A stretch of DNA of 64,000 nt from NCBI GenBank assembly GCA_902363735.1, contig CABJBA010000007.1:1-64000 (forward strand), in the 5' to 3' direction. The notes below the pieces were generated by a model, which did no database searches, was not told the DNA's origin, and worked only from the letters and a program-made list of their open reading frames with translations. Position 1 is the first letter of the stretch, and each line of letters begins with the position of its first letter. Both the position numbers and the translations under genes were made by a program. Below, in pieces: positions 33,400-42,151 of this stretch. The stretch comes from Clostridiaceae bacterium (lineage in GTDB: Bacteria; Bacillota; Clostridia; Lachnospirales; Lachnospiraceae).

Positions 33400-34068
33400 T
33401 TATGGCAGGTTTAATACTTGTCCTGAATGAATAAGGTTAGGATTACTTATCTTGTCCTTATTGAGGCTGTATATTTCCTGCCATCGGCTTCCGTTTCCCA
33501 GCTGTTTTTTTGCGATTGCCCAAAGGCTATCCCCTTTCTTAACTGTATAAGATTTAATTGCAGGTGGCTCCCCCTTACGTTCTGGTTCTGGTTCCGAAGC
33601 CGCGGGAACCGCCTGTTCTTCAACAATGACAAAGTTCATGATCTTGGTTCCGTAGCTTTTATACTCTTTCAGTGAAAGGGACACCACAAGGTCCAATCCT
33701 TCTTTTACATCATCAGAAACTTTAAAGTCCTCCAAGGTCACATCCATGTTGGTATCAAAAAAATTATTTCTTCCAGGGCCATCACGGATCACAATGAACT
33801 CAAAGGAACTTCCGTCCTCTTTCAGCTCTTTTAATCTCTCCAGAAAGTCTTCTGCACTTTCAATACTCCCCTCCCATACTGCGCAAGGGTAATCCATCTG
33901 GGGAATCACCACATCAAGGCTAATTTCTGCCAGACCGGGCGGGCGGATCATGTTGATCTCTTCTCCATTAATCAAAGTAATTGTTTTATTCTGTCCGGCA
34001 TATTTGATTGGTATTTTTTCCGGAGGCAGCGGAAGGAGCATATCGTCAATGTAAACTTCATAAGCCAT
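33400..34068 (-). CDS. LysM-domain tail protein (XkdP)
   Basis: 222 residues. The N-terminal part (YEVYIDDMLLPLPPEKIPIKYAGQNKTITLINGEEINMIRPPGLAEI) is typical of XkdP. A LysM domain closes the protein (about 174-220: YTVKKGDSLWAIAKKQLGNGSRWQEIYSLNKDKISNPNLIHSGQVLNLP). It links tail tube and baseplate hub. It overlaps the tape-measure stop by one base. Confidence 0.88.
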   Translation of the reverse strand: MAYEVYIDDMLLPLPPEKIPIKYAGQNKTITLINGEEINMIRPPGLAEISLDVVIPQMDYPCAVWEGSIESAEDFLERLKELKEDGSSFEFIVIRDGPGRNNFFDTNMDVTLEDFKVSDDVKEGLDLVVSLSLKEYKSYGTKIMNFVIVEEQAVPAASEPEPERKGEPPAIKSYTVKKGDSLWAIAKKQLGNGSRWQEIYSLNKDKISNPNLIHSGQVLNLP

Positions 34069-36455
34069 TATAAGTGCCCCCCTTCTGCTGCTGTAGATAA
34101 AATCTCATCCGTTAAATCATTTAACATGCCATTCATCCGATCAAAATCAGTTTCGGTTTTCAGGGTGTTATTATTGGTTAAATCAATTTTAAGTTCTGCC
34201 AGGGTGAAACGGTTAATAGCCTCCTGCTCTGCTGCGTCTCTCATATATTTGAGTTCTTCATCCAACGCGTCCATAGAGTCAGCCATCGCAGCTGTATTTC
34301 CAGCAGTCTGCCCTGTGTTACTGGCAATCGCTTCTGAAGCACTGTCATTTTCTGCGGCTCGACTTGCTGCGTCTGCTTTGGCGCCCTCAATGGCTGCCTG
34401 TCTTTGCATTCGGGCATCATCTGCCGCTCTTACTGCTCTTTCATAATCATTCCGTCTACTCTCTCTTGCTACGGTATTTGCATCTTTCTTGGCCATTAAT
34501 TCCGCGGCTCTTTGACTCTGCTCGATCTGCTCTTCCAGCGCAGCAGACGCTGCAAATTCAAAATGCTCAAATAATGGAATTGATACCCCCCCTACGCTGT
34601 TGGCAACATCTATTAATTTATTAATTCGATCAATGGCACCGTTTACCAATGACTGTAACGTATTGAGCGCCTTTACTTTCATATTCCCAAGAGAATTTAG
34701 AACGCCTACCCTTAGGACCTCGAATCCATAACGCACATAGTCATTGTTACCAGCAATAATGTTTCCCCATGCCTGGGCTCCCAGTTTCATTTCATCCCAT
34801 TTTGTCAATACCGCATTGGCACAGATCAGCCAAGCAACTTTTAATCCGCCTACAGACTGCACCCATTTGTAAATGGCCGCTACAACAACCCCAATAGCTA
34901 AGGCAACCCAAAAAAGTGGATTTGCCATGAGAGTGACAAAGAATGCCTTAGCGGCCCCATCTGCAACCCATGTTGCCGCTGCCTGAATACCCAAAGCAAT
35001 CGCATAACCAAGTACAGCAGCAGCCAGGCCATAAAAGATAGGCGCAATAGTTGACCAATTATCGTTAATAAATGTGGCACCTTGCCCAATCGCCTGTATT
35101 ACGGGGAAAAATGCTTGTAAAAGCGTCGTCTGTATACTAGTCATCACCTGGCTAAATGTCATAGGCATGGAGCTAAACTTTTCATTTGTTTCTTCTGCCA
35201 TATTAAGAAGCGATGCCTTGACCACCTGAGCAGAAACGGCTCCCTTTTCAGCATATTTCTTAATAGATCCTTCTGCCCAGCCCATATTCTTTTCTATGGT
35301 CCTGGCAATTCCTGGTGCGGCATCAAGTATAGAATTTAATTCCTCACCTCTTAAGGCGCCGGCAGCCATTGCCTGAGATAACTGCACCATGGCATTGGAT
35401 TGCTCCTGAGCAGTTGCTCCACCAATTACAAACTGTTTGTTTACCTGCTCCATGAAAGCGATTAACTCTTTGTTGCTATTGAAAGCATTTCCCGCATTTA
35501 ATCCCATTTTAGCAATGGCGCTGGCTGTATCCATGTAGGGAGCCCTTGCTCTTTGTGCTGAAGCAAATATCATCTGATTTAACTGTTCCGTAGTTTGTAG
35601 ACCATCATTCATTAGATTAAGCCTAGCAGTCGTCTGAGTTACACTATCAGACATTTCTATGACTTTCTGGGCACTAAAAGCAAGTCCAGTACTCATTGCC
35701 AACCCTTTCAGTTTTGACCACAACCCGGAAGCTGCACTGGTTCCATCTCTGATGGAATTATTAAACTGGTTCTGGGCATTTAAATTATCCCGAATATTTC
35801 TCTCAGCAGAATCCATTACGGAATTAAGCTGTTGATAAGCGGTATTGGCTGCGCTGATATCCATCTGTCCCATCGCATGATTTAAGGATTGTTGAATTGT
35901 TGTTACCTGGCTGAGTTTTCCACGAAGGGATTCCAATTCATTATTAGTCCTCTCCGTTCGCAAATCCACTGGTATGCTGTTGAGCTGTTTAACCCTAAGG
36001 GATAAAGCCTGCATCCGGTTTTCTGTAGCAGCCACATCATTCAGCATTCCTGCAGGCGTCACCCTCATGTTCCTTGCTTGAGCAGAAATAACCTTCTGGC
36101 TTTCATATAACTGCTTGGCCATCTGATCAGCTGCCTGGTATTCCGCTTGAAATCGGTTTGCACCTGAATCCATAAAAACAGCTGGTGCCGCCATGGTGTT
36201 CCAGGTTGGCTCCGGTGGAGCAGGTGGCGGAGTTGCTGCAGCTCTTTCCATTTCTTCCCGATACCGCATCATTTCAGCCGACGCTTCTGCAATCCCCTGC
36301 TTGGCCGCATCCATAGAAGCTGCATTAAGCCCCGCATCAGTTGCCGCCTGTGCCTGTTCAAAGGTTGAGAGCATGATGGACATTGATGAGGTAATATTAT
36401 TTAATACTGCTGACATTCGGTCTTGTAACTGTATAGAAGTTTGTAATCCAGCCAA
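34068..36455 (-). CDS. Tail tape measure protein
   Basis: 795 residues. A long, mostly helical protein with a tape-measure core (VTQTTARLNLMNDGLQTTEQLNQMIFASAQRARAPYMDTASAIAKMGLNAGNAF, QLSQAMAAGALRGEELNSILD) and a central hydrophobic region near residues 470-530. C-terminal coiled coils are rich in Ala/Glu/Arg. Its length sets the tail length; at about 0.15 nm per residue it would suit a tail of roughly 120 nm, by the usual rule. Confidence 0.9.
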   Translation of the reverse strand: MAGLQTSIQLQDRMSAVLNNITSSMSIMLSTFEQAQAATDAGLNAASMDAAKQGIAEASAEMMRYREEMERAAATPPPAPPEPTWNTMAAPAVFMDSGANRFQAEYQAADQMAKQLYESQKVISAQARNMRVTPAGMLNDVAATENRMQALSLRVKQLNSIPVDLRTERTNNELESLRGKLSQVTTIQQSLNHAMGQMDISAANTAYQQLNSVMDSAERNIRDNLNAQNQFNNSIRDGTSAASGLWSKLKGLAMSTGLAFSAQKVIEMSDSVTQTTARLNLMNDGLQTTEQLNQMIFASAQRARAPYMDTASAIAKMGLNAGNAFNSNKELIAFMEQVNKQFVIGGATAQEQSNAMVQLSQAMAAGALRGEELNSILDAAPGIARTIEKNMGWAEGSIKKYAEKGAVSAQVVKASLLNMAEETNEKFSSMPMTFSQVMTSIQTTLLQAFFPVIQAIGQGATFINDNWSTIAPIFYGLAAAVLGYAIALGIQAAATWVADGAAKAFFVTLMANPLFWVALAIGVVVAAIYKWVQSVGGLKVAWLICANAVLTKWDEMKLGAQAWGNIIAGNNDYVRYGFEVLRVGVLNSLGNMKVKALNTLQSLVNGAIDRINKLIDVANSVGGVSIPLFEHFEFAASAALEEQIEQSQRAAELMAKKDANTVARESRRNDYERAVRAADDARMQRQAAIEGAKADAASRAAENDSASEAIASNTGQTAGNTAAMADSMDALDEELKYMRDAAEQEAINRFTLAELKIDLTNNNTLKTETDFDRMNGMLNDLTDEILSTAAEGGHL

Positions 36456-36461
36456 TATTTT

Positions 36462-36626
36462 CTACCCCCTTTTCCTTCTGGCTCTGGCGGCCTCTTTCTT
36501 ATCGTTTTTTAGCTTCATCTGGACCGCTGCTATAACAACAGCTTTCTCATATCGGGGAAGTGCCAGGTACTCATGGGGCCACTTATGAAATTTATGGAGG
36601 CAATAGTAAGCAATATTAGCTTCCAT
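36462..36626 (-). CDS. Small tail chaperone frame (gpT-like)
   Basis: 54 residues, MEANIAYYCLHKFHKWPHEY and so on, ending in a basic tail (KEAARARRKRG). It occupies the slot of the second tail assembly chaperone frame between the G-like gene and the tape measure. An in-frame extension upstream joins a -1 slippery site in the G-like gene, so it may be made mainly as a G-T fusion. It also has its own ribosome site (GGAGGGGGGCGAT) before the ATG at 36626. The stop is 6 bp before the tape measure start. Confidence 0.75.
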   Translation of the reverse strand: MEANIAYYCLHKFHKWPHEYLALPRYEKAVVIAAVQMKLKNDKKEAARARRKRG

Positions 36627-36640
36627 ATCGCCCCCCTCCA

Positions 36641-36650
36641 TTAGTTTTTT
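36641..36650 (-). promoter_or_regulatory. Programmed -1 frameshift site, A AAA AAC
   Basis: The last sense codons of the G-like chaperone gene read GCA AAA AAC TAA. The heptamer A_AAA_AAC (36650-36644) is in the correct frame for a -1 shift; the shifted frame then reads CTA ATG GAG and enters the 54-residue frame. The TAA and the next ATG also overlap as TAATG. Confidence 0.7.
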
Positions 36651-37069
36651 GCGTCTTCCACCAGATCTTCCAAGGCAATATCAAATCCATTTATCTCCTG
36701 CACCTTCGATAAATAATCCTGATACTCTCCAGGGGTAAACATCTTTTTCAGCAAGGATTCTGCCCCCATTACCTGATAGGAATCCTGAAGCTCCTTATTA
36801 TTTAGATCCGGAAATACCGTACAGGCCACTGCAAGTTTACCCACATACTGATTGTAATCAGTTTCCGGCATATAGGCTCCTCTTTTTCCAGGAATGGGCT
36901 TCCGTTTTGTGCATTCCTTTTTGATCAGCTCATCCTGCTCGGGAGTGATGCATTTAATCTCCCATTCCATCGGCTTCTTATCCTTATCCATGAACCTCTT
37001 TGATGCCGCATACTTCGTGTTCTCCACGGTCACCGCATTCTGGCTTAAAAAACAACTTAAATCTCCCAT
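36641..37069 (-). CDS. Tail assembly chaperone (XkdN/gpG-like)
   Basis: 142 residues. SQNAVTVENTKYAASKRFMDKDKKPMEWEIKCITPEQDELIKKECTKR matches XkdN-type proteins between tube and tape measure. It binds the tape measure during tail assembly. Its 3' end carries the A AAA AAC slippery site, which would produce a longer G-T protein of about 199 residues. Confidence 0.85.
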   Translation of the reverse strand: MGDLSCFLSQNAVTVENTKYAASKRFMDKDKKPMEWEIKCITPEQDELIKKECTKRKPIPGKRGAYMPETDYNQYVGKLAVACTVFPDLNNKELQDSYQVMGAESLLKKMFTPGEYQDYLSKVQEINGFDIALEDLVEDAKN

Positions 37070-37091
37070 AGGTTCTTATCCTCTCTTTCTT

Positions 37092-37565
37092 TTACTGCAT
37101 TCCTGCAAGGTTGCTAAACTTCTCCGGCATTTCCCAGCTTTCAAAGGTAAAGTCAAACTCGTCTTCCAGATAATCTGCATCTGCATCGAATTTAGCAATA
37201 GTGCCTCCGTCAAGGTTACAGTCTTTTAAAATGATCGTCTGACGTCCCACGCTGGAGGTCGGGTCTTCATTAGTCACCTGAATATCAAAATATACATCTT
37301 TTCCCGTTTCCTGAAACTGATATAGCATTTCTCGGAAAATGCTGGTATTGTAATGAAAGGTTGCAGAACCACTTCCTTTGGAGCCTGTGGTCTTATTTCC
37401 CTTCATGGTTCTTCCTAAAATCGGTACTTCCGTTTTGGTCTTTTCAATCTTAGCTTCCAGGTTAAGGGCCTGCATGAAGTTGTAACGGTTGCTTCCAATT
37501 GTAATATAACACTCTGCAAGGGAAGCACTAATTGCCTCCCAGGCATTCATGGTGTTCTGGTTCAT
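37092..37565 (-). CDS. Tail tube protein (XkdM)
   Basis: About 157 residues. NAWEAISASLAECYITIGSNRYNFMQALNLEAKIEKTKTEVPILGRTMKGNKTTGSKGSGSATFHYNTSIFREM is a clear XkdM-family signature. It forms the inner tube of the contractile tail. The ATG at 37565 follows GGGAGGAAAAG. Confidence 0.9.
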   Translation of the reverse strand: MNQNTMNAWEAISASLAECYITIGSNRYNFMQALNLEAKIEKTKTEVPILGRTMKGNKTTGSKGSGSATFHYNTSIFREMLYQFQETGKDVYFDIQVTNEDPTSSVGRQTIILKDCNLDGGTIAKFDADADYLEDEFDFTFESWEMPEKFSNLAGMQ

Positions 37566-37581
37566 ATTCTTTTCCTCCCTT

Positions 37582-38880
37582 TTATGATACAACTACAGTC
37601 ATGTAAAGCTGACTCATGCAGTTAATGGGTTCTACCGGAAAATTTACCACAACAGACCTTTTACTGGATCCTTTATCCACCGTAACGGAGTCTGCGCTTA
37701 CGGCTTCAATCGCCCGTAGCATGGTCAGTTGTTTCCCGTAGGTCACAATATCATTCCAAAGGCTTACTCGCCCCGCAGCATCGTTGGGCATCTTTCCAAG
37801 GTATCGGGTGTTAAACAATGATGCAATATCATTTCCGATCTGATCCAGGACCCGGATTGTCTGGTTGCTGGAAAAATCCTCTCCTTTTTCTTCTGTGTAA
37901 GTTACCAGAGTATTGATATCCATCAGCACCCGGATTTCACTCCCTACTTTATGAAATAAGAATTTTCCTGACTGTACTCCCTCTTTCAACTGTATTTGAG
38001 TGAAATCAGCCTTGACAGAATATTCTCCATCATAGACCTTATTTTCCGTGGTCTTATTGACCGCACAGGCAGCCTCTACTCCGGTAGTCCAATAAACCAA
38101 GCCTGTCTCCAATTCTTCCGTTTCGTTCTCTACTGAGATGATCCCTTCATAATCGGCTTTCACATACCGGTATAAAACGGTCTGAAACTTGATCCCGTTC
38201 TCATCCCTCATTCGCTTGGTAAATGCCGCAAAGAGTGCCTTTACATTCTCGTCAGCCGAAGGACAGCAAAGAACTTGGAAAGAATAATTCTCCATTTTGG
38301 CAAGAAAAGCTACGTAGTCCTCACCAGTTACTGCTTCTCCGCTGGTTCCTCCGGTAAATGGTATTCCGGCGGTTTCTGCAAGTGTCGCAGTTGACTTAAA
38401 AGTTATGTAAGTATTGTCCTTTAAACCGTTGGCACCAGCCACTGTCTGGGAGTCAACCTCTTTTCCTGCAAAAAAGGTTTTTACATCAAACTTTGATTCA
38501 TCATCGATATTTTTAGTAATTAAAGTTTTCAGGCTGTTTCCCCTGACGCCGCTGTAAATAGCAGTACCATAATCATTAGCCGCCTTTGTGCCGGCATTTA
38601 ATCGGTAAAAGATTCCCTTTGTCAGGTTTTTGAACAATTCTCTGACCTGGATCATAGCTGCATCATCATAAGAATATCCGAAAATCTCCCGGCTCTTCTC
38701 CTGAAACTCTTCTGCTTTCACCTCAAATACCGCGTTTTCCGGTCCCCAGTCAAGTACCATGGGAATAGCAGCAACTCCGCGTTCTCCCATAGTCGCTCTT
38801 GCAGAAGCAGCGCTTACAAAATTGATATAGGCGCCTGGAAGCACCTTGTTATGTGTTGTAAAGCTTCCACCACCTAACAT
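37582..38880 (-). CDS. Tail sheath protein (XkdK)
   Basis: 432 residues. The N-terminal GGGSFTTHNKVLPGAYINFVSAASARATMGERGVAAIPMVLDWGPEN and the C-terminal TRYLGKMPNDAAGRVSLWNDIVTYGKQL are typical of XkdK sheath proteins of PBSX-type phages. It contracts to drive the tube through the envelope, and is the best evidence for a contractile tail. Confidence 0.93.
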   Translation of the reverse strand: MLGGGSFTTHNKVLPGAYINFVSAASARATMGERGVAAIPMVLDWGPENAVFEVKAEEFQEKSREIFGYSYDDAAMIQVRELFKNLTKGIFYRLNAGTKAANDYGTAIYSGVRGNSLKTLITKNIDDESKFDVKTFFAGKEVDSQTVAGANGLKDNTYITFKSTATLAETAGIPFTGGTSGEAVTGEDYVAFLAKMENYSFQVLCCPSADENVKALFAAFTKRMRDENGIKFQTVLYRYVKADYEGIISVENETEELETGLVYWTTGVEAACAVNKTTENKVYDGEYSVKADFTQIQLKEGVQSGKFLFHKVGSEIRVLMDINTLVTYTEEKGEDFSSNQTIRVLDQIGNDIASLFNTRYLGKMPNDAAGRVSLWNDIVTYGKQLTMLRAIEAVSADSVTVDKGSSKRSVVVNFPVEPINCMSQLYMTVVVS

Positions 38881-39071
38881 ATACTCACCTTTCCTTTCAT
38901 GAATTTCTCAAGCAGTTCGTCTGCTTCTGCCATCGTGTAGGCCTCTCCCGGTTCCAAGAGAGCATTAATCAGATCCTTTTTCTCTCGGTATCGCTTTGCA
39001 TCTACTAGCTGCTCTTTGGAATAGCGAACTGTTTCTTCTGATTCCGTCTGCTTGCTTGTTTTTCCTGCCAT
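38874..39071 (-). CDS. Small protein next to the sheath gene
   Basis: 65 residues, highly charged (SKQTESEETVRYSKEQLVDAKRYREKKDLINALLEPGEAYTMAEADELLEKFMKG). This conserved slot before the sheath gene is filled by short helical proteins in related phages. It overlaps the sheath start by 7 bp. Its function is unknown. Confidence 0.7.
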   Translation of the reverse strand: MAGKTSKQTESEETVRYSKEQLVDAKRYREKKDLINALLEPGEAYTMAEADELLEKFMKGKVSIC

Positions 39072-39084
39072 ATCTTCACTCCTT

Positions 39085-39498
39085 TCACTTTACTGTAATA
39101 TTTTCCATTGGATCTTCCGTATTGCCAGTCCTCATCCCAAACCGGTCATAATCAACAAAGAAGTTTAAAACTCCGTCCCTCGGTTCCCCGCTTCTCTTGG
39201 TTCCCCTCATCAGGGAACCGTCAGCCAAGGATAAATATTCCATGGATTCTATCAATATATCAAGTGCCCGGTTCAACTCCCTTGCCGGTTGCTCCACCTC
39301 GCCCGGCAGATACTGAATACTCACTCCTGTGCTGCGGAAATATCGGTGGCCAAGAAGAGGTTTCTCCGACGGTTCTAAAAGTCCAACAAAAAAACAGGGT
39401 TCAATTAGTCCCTGTTCTACTCCATTGGTATAGACCGTGATTTCCGGAAATAGTGCATCAAGCTTTCTGGTCACCGCATCCATAATATCGTTATACAT
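39085..39498 (-). CDS. Tail terminator-like protein (DUF6838 type)
   Basis: 137 residues. MYNDIMDAVTRKLDALFPEITVYTNGVEQGLIEPCFFVGLLEPSEKPLLGHRYFRS matches phage tail terminator proteins found after the HK97 gp10-like gene. It would cap the tail at the head-proximal end. It overlaps the gp10-like gene by 8 bp. Confidence 0.75.
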   Translation of the reverse strand: MYNDIMDAVTRKLDALFPEITVYTNGVEQGLIEPCFFVGLLEPSEKPLLGHRYFRSTGVSIQYLPGEVEQPARELNRALDILIESMEYLSLADGSLMRGTKRSGEPRDGVLNFFVDYDRFGMRTGNTEDPMENITVK

Positions 39499-39955
39499 GA
39501 AATACCCCCTTTAAATAATCGGATATTCTCTTTTCAAGCATCTTGGGAGCCTGTGCTTCCAGCTCCCGTTCTGAAATAGTCAGCATGAACTTTCCAGGCA
39601 CCCAGCCTTTATGACTCGCTGTCCGGTGACCATATTCCACATAAGAGGCATACTCAACAGGATTTATAATTTCAATTAGGTAGGTATCTCCAAAATGATT
39701 GACCTTTAGGGTATCCACATACTGAGAAGCCCCTCTGGTCTTTAATCCCTCCGCCCCTGATCCGCTTCCCTGTGTGGTCCACCCCCGCCTTAGATTACCA
39801 CTATCACTTGGAGTCCGCTTAATAACCTTAGCAAGCAATCGGGCGGCTAAATATTTTGCACATTGTTCACAAAACTTATCCCGATCTTTATCAAGTTGAG
39901 CAATTTGTTTTTGAAGCTGTTTCACTTCCTTAAAGTCAAATTTACCACCAGCCAT
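39491..39955 (-). CDS. HK97 gp10-like head-tail protein
   Basis: About 154 residues. FCEQCAKYLAARLLAKVIKRTPSDSGNLRRGW, ASYVEYGHRTASHKGWVPGKFMLTISERE are typical of the HK97 gp10 family. It acts at the head-tail joint. The ATG at 39955 has GGAAGGAG upstream and shares one base with the preceding stop. Confidence 0.85.
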   Translation of the reverse strand: MAGGKFDFKEVKQLQKQIAQLDKDRDKFCEQCAKYLAARLLAKVIKRTPSDSGNLRRGWTTQGSGSGAEGLKTRGASQYVDTLKVNHFGDTYLIEIINPVEYASYVEYGHRTASHKGWVPGKFMLTISERELEAQAPKMLEKRISDYLKGVFHV

Positions 39956-40341
39956 TATGCTTTCTCCTTCCACAATTCCAGAGAAATTTCTTGATGGCTG
40001 CCGTATACTGCCGACTGACCACTCCTGGAATAAAATTCAGTCCGGCCAGCCTGAGTAACTTCTATTTTACTTCCTGGTTTAACCACAATCTCCGGCGCCA
40101 AAAACAGGGTGGTCACCTGGCGAAGTTTAGAAACAGTCTCTGTATCATCCGCAGCGGAGATATTGGAAAAGGATAGGTGGCAGGGCTGATCTTCTACCGC
40201 CTTCACCAGTTTCTGACTGGTTACTTTTGTTTCAGGGTCTTTGTAGGGCTGTTTCTCATAGATATTGCAGGTCCCGTCATAGGTGGATTCAATGGCCGCC
40301 CGATGCATCTTTCTTGCCTGCTTTATCGCGTTTGCTATCAC
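39955..40341 (-). CDS. Head closure-type protein
   Basis: 128 residues. ESTYDGTCNIYEKQPYKDPETKVTSQKLVKAVEDQPCHLSFSN and the C-terminal VVKPGSKIEVTQAGRTEFYSRSGQSAVYGSHQEISL look like the small beta-barrel head-closure proteins (SPP1 gp16 or XkdH slot). The family match is moderate; position between connector and gp10-like genes supports it. Confidence 0.7.
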   Translation of the reverse strand: MIANAIKQARKMHRAAIESTYDGTCNIYEKQPYKDPETKVTSQKLVKAVEDQPCHLSFSNISAADDTETVSKLRQVTTLFLAPEIVVKPGSKIEVTQAGRTEFYSRSGQSAVYGSHQEISLELWKEKA

Positions 40342-40347
40342 CTGTAA

Positions 40348-40683
40348 TCACCCTGTCTTTCTGTATCGGTTCAACTGGACTTTGTAGTTCTTTAAAATGC
40401 TTCCCTGCAGAACACCGGAGGCACTGGAAAAGCTGGTTTTGGTATCTCCTTCAGAAATAGATGTAACCATAACTGGTGCCTCTCCTTCTCCCAGCCTTTC
40501 ATGACGGTATAAATCTACCGCCATGCGGTAACAGGTGTTTATCAACCCTTCCGGAACGCTTTTGATGTGACAGTAATTCTTTACCGTCTCCTCCACATCC
40601 GCCATGCTAAAGGCAAGCTGGATATCCCGGGAGATATCTTCTTTAGATATCCCCAGTAAATCCTTTAATTTCTCCAGTTCCAT
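40348..40683 (-). CDS. Head-tail connector (gp6-like)
   Basis: About 111 residues. Helical LEKLKDLLGISKEDISRDIQLAFSMADVEETVKNYCHIKSVPEGLINTCYRMAVDLYRHERLG resembles the gp6/gp15-like connector adaptors. The ATG at 40683 follows AAGGAGGAG. It lies directly after the capsid gene. Confidence 0.75.
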   Translation of the reverse strand: MELEKLKDLLGISKEDISRDIQLAFSMADVEETVKNYCHIKSVPEGLINTCYRMAVDLYRHERLGEGEAPVMVTSISEGDTKTSFSSASGVLQGSILKNYKVQLNRYRKTG

Positions 40684-40693
40684 AAGCTCCTCC

Positions 40694-41713
40694 TTATGAA
40701 ATGGTAGCCACAAATACCTGATCTGCATAAGGGAAGGAAGGCAGTGCTGTTGCTACAGCTTTGATCCATTTGGCCACCGGATCAATGGTATTGTACTGGC
40801 AGACAATGATTTTTCCCACCTCTGAAATCTCAACATCGGCATTTCTTCTAAGTTCTAATTCTTCTGCAGTCACACCATAGAAGGTGTCTCCCATCTTGCC
40901 CTCAGGCATCATGACAAAAGCATTCTCTGGAAGGAATCGTTTTGCTGTATATTTTCCTTTCGAATCCTGAACACGGTATTTCTTATCATAGATCGCAATC
41001 TGAGGAAGCTTCTGCTGTGCGAGGAAGGCGTTTAACTCTGCCACGGTCAAAAGCTTGGCACTGTTTACACCAAATACTGCCGCCCGGATTCTTTCATCAC
41101 GCAGAATGGCGCTTAAGTTTTTCTTAGATGTCAAGGCTCTCACGGGAGTAAATCCGGTGTCATCCACAATGGTTTCCACCATCTGCTCCATATCCTCCAA
41201 AATTGTAGGACTTCCGGAAAGCCAGATCTTACTTGATTTATGCTCTGTTGGCATTCCATAATCAATAGAGGCCTTCACGCCATTTTCATTAATTACAATT
41301 TTGCCAGTCGAAAGGGCTTCCATTCTCATGCATTCCACACGGGTACGGACGGAAGCAACCAGGTTGTCAACATCACGGAAGATGTTCTTGATCATATCCT
41401 CCTCTTCCCGATCATTTCTGGGACTTTCCAGAGCAATGATGGTTTTCTCAGGAATCTTAATCTTCTTCTTGATCAGAGCCAAGTCCTGTGTAGCCACTTC
41501 AACACCTTCTCTGGATCCGATCTCCGCCTCTGTGTCAAATGCGTGAACCTTTGCCGATACTGGTAAATTACTGGCGCCCTTCACCATGTCAATTTCCAGA
41601 GCTTCTTTTTTATCTTCCGGGAATAAATATTCTCCCATATAAGGTTCCTGGGAACGTTCCCTAGTGTAATCCACCAAATCTCTTGGGGTTAATAATTCTT
41701 CTACTCTAGGCAT
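40694..41713 (-). CDS. Major capsid protein, lambda gpE type
   Basis: 339 residues. VASVRTRVECMRMEALSTGKIVI, VRALTSKKNLSAILRDERIRAAVFG and FLPENAFVMMPEGKMGDTFYGVTAEE match the phage capsid E family. It forms the icosahedral shell. It follows scaffold and decoration genes in the usual order. Confidence 0.92.
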   Translation of the reverse strand: MPRVEELLTPRDLVDYTRERSQEPYMGEYLFPEDKKEALEIDMVKGASNLPVSAKVHAFDTEAEIGSREGVEVATQDLALIKKKIKIPEKTIIALESPRNDREEEDMIKNIFRDVDNLVASVRTRVECMRMEALSTGKIVINENGVKASIDYGMPTEHKSSKIWLSGSPTILEDMEQMVETIVDDTGFTPVRALTSKKNLSAILRDERIRAAVFGVNSAKLLTVAELNAFLAQQKLPQIAIYDKKYRVQDSKGKYTAKRFLPENAFVMMPEGKMGDTFYGVTAEELELRRNADVEISEVGKIIVCQYNTIDPVAKWIKAVATALPSFPYADQVFVATIS

Positions 41714-41716
41714 GTC

Positions 41717-42127
41717 TTAGCCCTCCTTAATCTGTAATTGTCCGTCAACAAAGAATTTGATGAACGGCATTTTTGCAATGAGCTGCGGTATAGCTTCGGT
41801 ATTATAGTCTCCCTGAAGACGTTCTGTGTTAACGGATCCGTCAATCGTAAGGGCTCCCGGCTGCGGGCCGTGAGTCACCTCTACGGTATCAAAAAGGACG
41901 CCTGCAGGTGTTGCTGATAAGGTATAAGTATAAGAGCCGGAAGAACCGCTTCTTGTCACCTTTACCGCCTTTCCGTCCTTATCCAGAAGAGTGCCTGCAG
42001 GGACAAATTTCTTTCCATGCTCATCAGCCGTGATACCGGTATCGCTTACCGTACAGCTGATGTTTTGATACTTCTCGCTTTTCAAAAATTCCGGGGTATT
42101 TCCATAGATTTTCTTTGATAAAAACAT
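41717..42127 (-). CDS. Head decoration-like protein
   Basis: 136 residues, beta-rich. FLKSEKYQNISCTVSDTGITADEHGKKFVPAGTLLDKDGKAVKVTRSG and LFDTVEVTHGPQPGALTIDGSVNTERLQGDYN resemble head-decoration or capsid-stabilising proteins encoded between scaffold and major capsid genes. Position supports the call; the family match is moderate. Confidence 0.7.
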   Translation of the reverse strand: MFLSKKIYGNTPEFLKSEKYQNISCTVSDTGITADEHGKKFVPAGTLLDKDGKAVKVTRSGSSGSYTYTLSATPAGVLFDTVEVTHGPQPGALTIDGSVNTERLQGDYNTEAIPQLIAKMPFIKFFVDGQLQIKEG

Positions 42128-42151
42128 TTCATTTCCTCACTTTCATTTTTA

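Noticed and set aside
33427..33675. Plus-strand frame downstream of hicB over the LysM gene.
   Set aside because: It is antisense to a conserved LysM-domain gene and has no ribosome site.
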